Of a DNA stretch of 5,372 nt, positions 1 through 5,372 are shown piece by piece; within the stretch, counting starts at the first letter, position 1; each line of letters starts with the position of its first letter. Under the pieces are notes generated by a model. It did no database searches, was not told the DNA's origin, and was given only the letters and a program-made list of their open reading frames with translations. Source of the stretch: Microbacteriaceae bacterium (lineage in GTDB: Bacteria > Actinomycetota > Actinomycetes > Actinomycetales > Microbacteriaceae); assembly GCA_017744755.1 (NCBI GenBank), contig JAGIAU010000150.1:1-5372 (forward strand). Reading direction: 5' to 3'. The translations under genes and the position numbers were made by a program.

Positions 1-65
1 CCGCTGAGCGAAGGGATCGGAGTCAGGCCGTGGCGACCTCGGCGGCGGAAGCGGAGGCGCTGTGA
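1..65 (+). CDS. C-terminal end of an unidentified gene cut by the left edge
   Basis: Reading frame 3 is open from the first full codon (position 3) to a TGA at 63-65. It gives 20 residues rich in Ala, Glu and Arg (AERRDRSQAVATSAAEAEAL). The stop overlaps the GTG start of the next gene as GTGA, and the Shine-Dalgarno of that gene (GGAGG, 53-57) lies inside its last codons. This is the usual layout of translationally coupled genes in GC-rich actinobacteria. The composition fits a hydrophilic, flexible C-terminal tail. A cytosolic regulator in front of small membrane proteins would be a common arrangement, but nothing visible identifies the family. Twenty open codons in GC-rich DNA are weak evidence alone; the call rests mainly on the overlap. 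Confidence 0.5.
   Translation, partial: AERRDRSQAVATSAAEAEAL
53..57 (+). promoter_or_regulatory. Ribosome binding site deciding the GTG start at 62
   Basis: GGAGG lies 4 nt before the GTG at 62. The spacing is slightly short but usable. The in-frame alternative ATG at 98 has no purine-rich core upstream. This favours the GTG start, as does the GTGA overlap with the preceding stop. Confidence 0.55.
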
Positions 66-586
66 GCACGGCCTCGCCTCGGACTGCCGAGCACCCGATG
101 GCGTTCACGGCATGGGAGTTCATCCGCGGCGCACTGATGGCGATCCTCTACTTCAATCTCCTGACCATGCTCGTGTTCGGTGTGACGACCGGCGGCTTTG
201 GACTCCTCTTCGCGCCCTTCTGGAGCGTGCCGTGGTCGTTCGGGGCGGCGATCGTCCTCGGGCCGACCGTCGTGCTGCCGGTCGCGGTGCTGCTGCGCCG
301 GACGCGGAGTCGGACCGGGCATGCACTCGTCTACGCCGGTCTCGGGCTCGTCGTCGGGATCGTGGTGTCGGCCGTCGGGGCGCAGACCGGGTGGGCGTTC
401 GTCGGACCGGCACCGGCGTCCGGGGCCGGGTTCTGGCAGCGGGTATCCGCCTATTCGTTCTCGATCATCGTCGTCACGATCGATTCCGCGATCGCGGTGC
501 CTGCGGGCTGGTACTGGTCGATGCGCCGAGCCCGGCGCGACGACACCCGGCCCAACGGTCGCGCGCAGCTCCCGTCGCCCGCATGA
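62..586 (+). CDS. Small four-helix membrane protein, function unknown
   Basis: This 174-residue protein is not one I recognise. Four hydrophobic segments are visible, at about 22-50, 58-78, 87-107 and 129-151. The loop between helices 2 and 3 is basic (RRTRSR, 79-84), and the C-terminal tail starts with a basic run (MRRARRD). By the positive-inside rule both ends should face the cytoplasm. There is no signal peptide, catalytic motif or metal-binding cluster. The N-terminus holds MAFTAWE (13-19), shared with the next gene product, so the two look like paralogues. The GTG start is supported by GGAGG at 53-57 and by a GTGA overlap with the upstream stop; Met13 (position 98) is the alternative start. 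The stop overlaps the next start as ATGA, implying coupled translation. A transporter subunit or simple integral membrane protein is possible, but no function can be assigned. Confidence 0.85.
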   Translation: MSTASPRTAEHPMAFTAWEFIRGALMAILYFNLLTMLVFGVTTGGFGLLFAPFWSVPWSFGAAIVLGPTVVLPVAVLLRRTRSRTGHALVYAGLGLVVGIVVSAVGAQTGWAFVGPAPASGAGFWQRVSAYSFSIIVVTIDSAIAVPAGWYWSMRRARRDDTRPNGRAQLPSPA

Positions 587-1221
587 CAGCGTCCGAGACG
601 CCCCGGTCGCGGCGGTGGCCGATGCGCTTCACCGTGTGGGAGTACCCGCTCGGGATGCTCGTCGCGATCGGCATCGTCGCGGCGCTCTACCGGCCCGCGT
701 TCGACGTCCTCGCCGCACTGCCGTCCGGCTCGATCCGGCCGGGCCTGCGCGGCGCGGAGCTCGCCATGGACGGCCTCCCGATCGCACTGGTCGGCGGCGG
801 ACTCGCGCTGCTGACGGTCGGCTGGCCCCTGAGCTGGGCGACGGGACAGCGTCTCGCGCATGAGCGGCGTCCTTGGCCGCACCTGTGGCGGTTCGCGCTC
901 GTCGGGGCGGCGACGGGTGCCGCCGGCCCGTTGCTCCCCTACTTCCTCTACGTACTGGCGACGGCGCTGTTCGGGGCCCCGACGGTGGGCGTCTACCTGG
1001 GCATCATCGCGGGGCCCTACCTGGCGACCAACGCCGCCGTGTTCGCCGTCGTGGCGGCGATCGCCGCCCTGCTCGGCTGGGCCGCCGCTGCGGCGGCCAG
1101 CGTCGGTCGCGATCGCTCCCGCAGGATCGGCGCCTATGCACCGCGCAGCCCGGACCCGCTCCCGACGCCGGGCTGGTCCGCTCTGCTCTCGGGTCCGAAC
1201 GCAGGGGAATCACGCGAATGA
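583..1221 (+). CDS. Second small four-helix membrane protein, paralogue of the preceding one
   Basis: This 212-residue protein starts at the ATG of the ATGA overlap (583-586). There is no clear Shine-Dalgarno, so re-initiation after the upstream gene is likely. Four hydrophobic segments are visible, at about 22-47, 63-85, 102-130 and 135-172; the last is long and Ala-rich. A basic loop (GQRLAHERR, about 88-96) lies between helices 2 and 3, as in the preceding protein, and a polar basic stretch (RDRSRR) follows helix 4. Residues 14-29 match residues 13-28 of the neighbour at 9 of 16 positions (pattern MxFTxWExxxGxLxAI). The C-terminal tail is proline-rich and looks disordered. The last eight codons and the TGA are encoded inside the left arm of the dyad repeat at 1195-1273, so the end of this protein may be repeat-derived. 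No family or function is recognised. Confidence 0.83.
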   Translation: MTASETPRSRRWPMRFTVWEYPLGMLVAIGIVAALYRPAFDVLAALPSGSIRPGLRGAELAMDGLPIALVGGGLALLTVGWPLSWATGQRLAHERRPWPHLWRFALVGAATGAAGPLLPYFLYVLATALFGAPTVGVYLGIIAGPYLATNAAVFAVVAAIAALLGWAAAAAASVGRDRSRRIGAYAPRSPDPLPTPGWSALLSGPNAGESRE

Positions 1222-1273
1222 AGGATCTTTCCGTGAGAAAAACCCTTCATTCGGAGAAATCCCCTGCATTCGG
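1195..1273. repeat. 79-bp dyad element built from four 19-bp units
   Basis: Two direct 19-bp units (1195-1213, 1214-1232) are followed by a 3-bp centre (GTG) and two inverted units (1236-1254, 1255-1273). Read outward-in, the units are CCGAACGCAGGGGAATCAC, GCGAATGAAGGATCTTTCC, and on the - strand CCGAATGAAGGGTTTTTCT and CCGAATGCAGGGGATTTCT. The two inverted units match each other at 16 of 19 positions. The outer pair matches at 14 of 19 and the inner pair at 15 of 19. A transcript from either strand can fold into one long stem: 1195-1199 with 1269-1273 (5 bp), 1201-1208 with 1260-1267 (8 bp), 1215-1224 with 1244-1253 (10 bp), and TTTC 1228-1231 with GAAA 1237-1240. It lies between convergent genes and holds the + strand gene's stop. 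It may be a bidirectional terminator, a protein-binding site or a dispersed palindromic repeat. Confidence 0.8.
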
Positions 1274-1279
1274 GCAGGG
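1262..1279 (-). terminator. Possible terminator hairpin after the reductase-like gene
   Basis: On the - strand, CCCTGC (1274-1279) pairs with GCAGGG (1262-1267) around a 6-nt loop. The hairpin begins 6 nt after the stop of the gene ending at 1286 and is followed by GATTTCTCC. The stem is GC-rich but only 6 bp, and the downstream U-tract is poor. It shares bases with the outer arm of the larger dyad, so the two folds exclude each other. Termination here is an inference from position and structure. Confidence 0.4.
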
Positions 1280-1285
1280 AACGTC

Positions 1286-1912
1286 CTACCGCGAGGCCAT
1301 GTCGCCCGTCCCCGGCGTCGTGTCGGGGAAGGCGTAGCGCAGGAGCACGGCGCCCTTCGGGCTCGCGAGCGGCGGCTCGAGCAGGGTCACGTCGGCGGGG
1401 ACGACGCCGGAGCCGAAGAGCTTCTTGCCGCGGCCGAGCAGGAGCGGGAACACCCAGAGGTCGAGTCGGTCCACGAGCCGGTCGGTCCACAGCGACTGGA
1501 CGAAGTCGAGGCTGCCCCAGACGTGGATGTGCTCGTGGCGCGCCTTCAGCGCCGCGACCTCCGCGGCGAGGTCCGGGCCGAGCACCTGCGTGCGCTGCCA
1601 CTGCGGGTCGACGAGGGTGCCGGAGGCGACGTACTTGGGGACGTCGTCGAAACGGTCGACGATGACCGCGTCCGGGCCGTCGTGACCGGCCGTGGGCCAG
1701 TAGGCGGCCCAGATGTCGTACGTTCTGCGCCCGAGGAGCAGCGCGTCCATCTCGGCGATGCAGGAGCCGACGTGCTGCCCGACGACCTCGTCGGAGACGG
1801 GCGCCTGCCAGCCGCCGAACTCGAAGCCGCCGTCGGTGTCCTCCTGCGGGCCGCCCGGCGCCTGCGCGACGCCGTCGAGGGTGGCGAACGTGATGACGTG
1901 CAGCAGACCCAT
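1286..1912 (-). CDS. RibD C-terminal / dihydrofolate reductase-fold family protein
   Basis: This 208-residue protein is complete and of normal length for stand-alone members of the RibD_C (dihydrofolate reductase-like) family. Characteristic segments in order are an N-terminal strand followed by TLDGVAQAPGGPQED (11-25), LLLGRRTYDIW (58-68), KYVAS (93-97), HVWGSLDFVQSL (130-141) and LLLGRGKKLFG (157-167). In this family the fold binds NADPH. Many members are annotated as dihydrofolate reductase family proteins without a proven substrate, so true folate reduction should not be assumed. It lacks the RibD deaminase domain, so it is not a complete riboflavin enzyme. It is presumably cytosolic, as there is no signal peptide. 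The ATG lies 5 nt after the dxs stop, with GGAGGTG (1921-1927) 8 nt upstream, so it is probably co-transcribed with dxs. The TAG stop at 1286-1288 faces the + strand membrane-protein genes. Confidence 0.88.
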   Translation of the reverse strand: MGLLHVITFATLDGVAQAPGGPQEDTDGGFEFGGWQAPVSDEVVGQHVGSCIAEMDALLLGRRTYDIWAAYWPTAGHDGPDAVIVDRFDDVPKYVASGTLVDPQWQRTQVLGPDLAAEVAALKARHEHIHVWGSLDFVQSLWTDRLVDRLDLWVFPLLLGRGKKLFGSGVVPADVTLLEPPLASPKGAVLLRYAFPDTTPGTGDMASR

Positions 1913-1917
1913 GGCGC

Positions 1918-3870
1918 CTACACCTCCGGGATGTCGATGGCCTCCGTGATGACGCGGTGCTCGTTCGCGGGGAGCGGGCGGGCGACCGGGAGCCGCGTCC
2001 CGAGCACCTGCGCCGTGACGTCGCGGGCGATCGTCTGCGCCGTGAGACCAGTCTGCTCCAGGATGAACTCCCGTGAGCCGTGATCCAGGAACTCGTCAGG
2101 CAGACCGCGCTCGTCGACGGCCGTGTCGACGCCGGCGGCGCGCAGGTCCTGGCGGATGCGCGTGCCGATGCCGCCGACCCGGATGCCGTCCTCGAGGGTG
2201 ACGACGAGGCGGTGCGCGGCGGCGAGCTCGACGACGGAGCGCGGCACGGGGACGATCCAGCGCGGGTCGACGACGGTCGCGCCGATCCCCTGCTGACCGA
2301 GGCGCTCGGCGACCTCGAGGCCGAGCTTCGCGAAGGCGCCGACCGCGACGATGAGCACGTCCTTGTGGCCGGCCTCGCGGAGCACGTCGACGCCGTCCGC
2401 GGTGCGGCGCTGCGCGGCGATCTCCTGGATCGCCGTGCCCTTCGGGAAGCGGACGACGGTCGGGGCGTCCCCCACCGCGACGGCCTCGCGGAGCTCCTCG
2501 CGGAGCGTGACGGCGTCGCGCGGCGAGGCGATGCGGATGCCGGGGACGACCTGCAGGACGGCGAGGTCCCAGACACCGTGGTGCGAGGGCCCGTCGGGCC
2601 CCGTGACGCCTGCGCGGTCGAGGACGAAGGTGACGCCCGCCCGGTGCAGGGCGACGTCCATGACGATCTGATCGAACGCGCGGTTCGCGAAGGTCGCGTA
2701 CATCGCCACCACCGGATGCAGCCCGCCGAAGGCCATGCCGGCCGCCGCCGTGACGGCATGCTGCTCGGCGATGCCGACGTCGAGGACGCGGTCCGGATAG
2801 CGCTCCGCGAACTTGGCGAGGCCGGTCGGCCGCAGCATCGCCGCGGTGATGCCGACGACCTCCGGCCGCTCGCGAGCGATGTCGAGGATCTCGTCGGAGA
2901 ACACGCTCGTCCAGCTCGGCGAGCTCGGCTTGTCGATCGGCTCCCCGGTCTCCGGGTCGATCTGACCGACGGCGTGGAACGCCTCGTGCATGTCCTGCAG
3001 CGCCGGGTCGTAGCCGCGGCCCTTCTCCGTGATCGCGTGCACGATGACGGGCGCGCCGTAGTCCTTCGCGCGCCGCAGCGCCCCCGTGAGCGCCTGGATG
3101 TCGTGGCCGTCGACCGGTCCGAGGTACTTGATGTCGAGGTTCGAGTAGAGCTGCTGGTTGTTCGTCAGCCGCGAGAGGAAGCCGTGCGTCGCCCCGCGGA
3201 TGCCGCGGTAGAGCGCACGGCCCGGTGCGCCGAAGAAGTGGAAGAACCTCTGCGAGCTGAGGAACAGTCGCCGGTAGGAGCGCCGCGTCCGCACGTCCGT
3301 GAGGAAGCGGGCCATGCCGCCGATCGTCGGCGCGTAGGAGCGGCCGTTGTCGTTGACGATGATGACGAGGCGGCGCGCATTGTCGTCGGTGATGTTGTTG
3401 AGCGCCTCCCACGTCATGCCGCCGGTGAGGGCGCCGTCGCCGACGACGGCGACGACGGCGCGATCGGCCTGACCCGTGAGGGAGAACGCCCTCGAGATGC
3501 CGTCGGCCCACGACAGCGACGAGGAGGCGTGGGAGGACTCCACGATGTCGTGCTCCGACTCTGCGCGCTGCGGGTAGCCGGCGAGGCCGCCCTCCTGACG
3601 GAGCCGCGAGAAGTCCTGACGTCCCGTCAGCAGCTTGTGGACATACGACTGGTGGCCGGTGTCGAACACCATCGCGTCGTGCGGCGAGTCGAACACGCGA
3701 TGCATCGCGAGCGTCAGCTCGACGACGCCGAGGTTCGGTCCGAGGTGGCCGCCGGTGCGGGCGACCTCGCGGACGAGGAACTGCCGGATCTCCCCCGCGA
3801 GCTGCTGGAGCTGCGCATCGTCAAGTGCATCGAGGTCGCGCGGGCCGCGAATCGTCGGGAGCAGATTCAC
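1918..3870 (-). CDS. dxs: 1-deoxy-D-xylulose-5-phosphate synthase
   Basis: This thiamine-diphosphate enzyme condenses pyruvate with glyceraldehyde 3-phosphate to give 1-deoxy-D-xylulose 5-phosphate. This is the first and often rate-limiting step of the MEP isoprenoid pathway in the cytosol, and the product also feeds thiamine synthesis. The 650-residue protein is full length for the family. Visible hallmarks are GGH (40-42), DTGHQSYVHK (70-79), the ThDP/Mg motif GDGALTGG (144-151) continuing to NDN (173-175), KYLGPVDGHD (248-257), the catalytic glutamate in VGIAEQHAV (Glu369), DRAGVTGPDGPSHHG (418-432) in the pyrimidine-binding domain, and a C-terminal transketolase-like domain from about 490. 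No key residue is missing and there is no frameshift. The GTG start gives MNLLPTIRGPRDLDAL, which aligns with typical actinobacterial Dxs N-termini, but it has no Shine-Dalgarno. It lies 64 nt after the DUF2510 gene and 5 nt before the reductase-like gene. Confidence 0.98.
   Translation of the reverse strand: MNLLPTIRGPRDLDALDDAQLQQLAGEIRQFLVREVARTGGHLGPNLGVVELTLAMHRVFDSPHDAMVFDTGHQSYVHKLLTGRQDFSRLRQEGGLAGYPQRAESEHDIVESSHASSSLSWADGISRAFSLTGQADRAVVAVVGDGALTGGMTWEALNNITDDNARRLVIIVNDNGRSYAPTIGGMARFLTDVRTRRSYRRLFLSSQRFFHFFGAPGRALYRGIRGATHGFLSRLTNNQQLYSNLDIKYLGPVDGHDIQALTGALRRAKDYGAPVIVHAITEKGRGYDPALQDMHEAFHAVGQIDPETGEPIDKPSSPSWTSVFSDEILDIARERPEVVGITAAMLRPTGLAKFAERYPDRVLDVGIAEQHAVTAAAGMAFGGLHPVVAMYATFANRAFDQIVMDVALHRAGVTFVLDRAGVTGPDGPSHHGVWDLAVLQVVPGIRIASPRDAVTLREELREAVAVGDAPTVVRFPKGTAIQEIAAQRRTADGVDVLREAGHKDVLIVAVGAFAKLGLEVAERLGQQGIGATVVDPRWIVPVPRSVVELAAAHRLVVTLEDGIRVGGIGTRIRQDLRAAGVDTAVDERGLPDEFLDHGSREFILEQTGLTAQTIARDVTAQVLGTRLPVARPLPANEHRVITEAIDIPEV
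1921..1927 (-). promoter_or_regulatory. Strong ribosome binding site inside the 3' end of dxs
   Basis: GGAGGTG on the - strand lies 8 nt before the ATG at 1912. The same bases form the last sense codons of dxs (Pro-Glu-Val). This is the best Shine-Dalgarno in the window. It supports both the chosen start and expression of the reductase-like gene from the dxs message. Confidence 0.75.
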
Positions 3871-3877
3871 GTGGTCA

Positions 3878-3883
3878 AGCGTA
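3878..3883 (-). promoter_or_regulatory. Possible -10 element for leaderless dxs transcription
   Basis: TACGCT on the - strand fits the TAnnnT form of an actinobacterial -10 hexamer. It spans -13 to -8 relative to the dxs GTG, so a transcript could start at or next to the start codon. No convincing -35 is present at the expected distance. The hexamer is short and could occur by chance; the absence of any Shine-Dalgarno before this GTG is the main support. Confidence 0.3.
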
Positions 3884-3903
3884 CGTCGTGGAGGTCTCGA
3901 TGC

Positions 3904-3930
3904 GCCGTGTGAAACGGCTGCTCCCAGCAG
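3904..3930 (-). other. Two small hairpins between the DUF2510 gene and dxs
   Basis: Shortly after the DUF2510 stop the - strand can form CTGCT-GGG-AGCAG (3918-3930) and then GCCGT-TTCAC-ACGGC (3904-3918), each with a 5-bp stem. They share the base at 3918, so the end pair of one stem must open if both fold. Neither is followed by a T-run, so a strong intrinsic terminator is unlikely. They could act as a weak terminator or as an RNA processing or stability element between the two genes, or could be chance in GC-rich sequence. Confidence 0.25.
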
Positions 3931-3934
3931 GGGC

Positions 3935-4213
3935 TCACTCGTCGCGAGGCTTCCGGGGCGGGAAGAACGAGCTGACGTCGCGCTGCAGCCAGTGCACCTT
4001 CTTCTCCGGCTCGGGCTCCGCAGCCGCCGGCGGGCCGGCGAGCTCGTGCAGCACCGTGCTGAGGTCGGGCGGGCTCACCGGCGCCGTCGTGGTGTCCTCG
4101 GCGTCGATCGGCTGGAGATGCGTCGTCCAGTTCTCGCCGTCCCACCACCGCAGCTGGTCGGGGTCGCGCGGATCCTGGTACCAGCCGGGCGGCGGCAGCG
4201 TGTTCTCGTTCAT
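3935..4213 (-). CDS. Small DUF2510-domain protein
   Basis: This 92-residue protein has a single N-terminal DUF2510 motif at about 7-33. It reads PPPGWYQDPRDPDQLRWWDG followed by ENWTTH, with the hallmark tryptophans at 11, 23, 24 and 29. DUF2510 is a short domain common in Actinobacteria, usually at the N-terminus of membrane or secreted proteins; its role is not established. Here no hydrophobic segment follows. A Pro/Ala/Glu-rich linker (about 38-72) leads to a basic-aromatic tail (KKVHWLQRDVSSFFPPRKPRDE), so the protein looks soluble and partly disordered. It starts 18 nt after the aconitase stop; the only upstream G-rich tract (4216-4221) is too close to the ATG to be a good Shine-Dalgarno, so coupling to aconitase translation is plausible. 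It is 64 nt upstream of dxs. Function unknown. Confidence 0.88.
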   Translation of the reverse strand: MNENTLPPPGWYQDPRDPDQLRWWDGENWTTHLQPIDAEDTTTAPVSPPDLSTVLHELAGPPAAAEPEPEKKVHWLQRDVSSFFPPRKPRDE

Positions 4214-4231
4214 GGCCCCCCGACCAGGCGC

Positions 4232-5372
<1,141 letters not shown>

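Noticed and set aside
1195..1273. Insertion sequence remnant or CRISPR repeats
   Set aside because: There is no transposase and no flanking target duplication that I can see. The units abut each other and invert, unlike spacer-separated CRISPR repeats.
873..1337. A 154-codon + strand frame containing MKDLSVRKTLHSEKSPAFG as a possible small gene
   Set aside because: The frame overlaps the second membrane gene, and the peptide is an artefact of the dyad repeat, since its mirror on the other strand gives nearly the same peptide.
860..2083. A 407-codon open frame on the + strand through the second membrane gene, the repeat and the reductase gene
   Set aside because: It overlaps real genes on both strands, has no ribosome binding site and its translation shows no domain.
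1134..2759. A 541-codon open frame on the - strand running across the reductase gene, dxs and the repeat
   Set aside because: It is out of frame with two well-supported genes on the same strand and is dominated by Arg, Ser, Pro and Ala. It is a composition shadow.
3872..3877. TTGACC on the - strand as a -35 box
   Set aside because: It lies 2 nt before the dxs start codon, so any promoter using it would initiate inside the coding region.
2080..3912. A 610-codon open frame on the + strand opposite dxs
   Set aside because: It is antisense to a full-length, strongly conserved dxs. Its product is a low-complexity mix of Arg, Asp, Glu, Val and Ala, typical of shadow frames in GC-rich DNA.

Overview
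The window comes from a very GC-rich actinobacterium. The best guess is a Microbacteriaceae-like organism. This rests on the base composition, the DUF2510 protein (a domain largely restricted to Actinobacteria), the actinobacterial-type Dxs with its GPDGPSHHG motif, and the AcnA-type aconitase. The genus cannot be fixed from this sequence alone.

Left part, + strand (1..1221): a tightly overlapped gene cluster. The last 20 codons of a gene cut by the window edge end at a GTGA overlap with a small four-helix membrane protein (62..586). That gene ends at an ATGA overlap with a second small four-helix membrane protein (583..1221). The two membrane proteins share an N-terminal motif (MxFTxWExxxGxLxAI) and a similar layout, so they look like diverged tandem paralogues. 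I recognise no function for either.

Centre (1195..1285): the + strand cluster and the - strand cluster converge on a 79-bp dyad element. It is built from four copies of a 19-bp unit, two direct and then two inverted, around a 3-bp centre. It contains the stop codon of the second membrane protein gene and lies just downstream of the opposing gene's stop. It may act as a bidirectional terminator, be a dispersed intergenic repeat, or both. It is the least ordinary thing in the window.

Right part, - strand (1286..5372): four genes read right to left. They are the C-terminal part of aconitase (TCA cycle; the gene continues past the right edge), a 92-residue DUF2510 protein, a full-length 1-deoxy-D-xylulose-5-phosphate synthase (dxs, first step of the MEP isoprenoid pathway) and a RibD_C/dihydrofolate reductase-fold protein. 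Gaps are 18, 64 and 5 nt, so the genes could share a transcript. The 64-nt gap before dxs has small hairpins, a -10-like hexamer at leaderless distance and no Shine-Dalgarno, so dxs may also have its own promoter. Apart from acn and dxs both being central metabolism, no shared pathway ties the four genes together.

No tRNA, rRNA, CRISPR array, transposase or phage gene was seen. No stretch longer than 300 bases lacks a gene. The region is mostly ordinary housekeeping DNA, and I found no convincing new multi-gene system.
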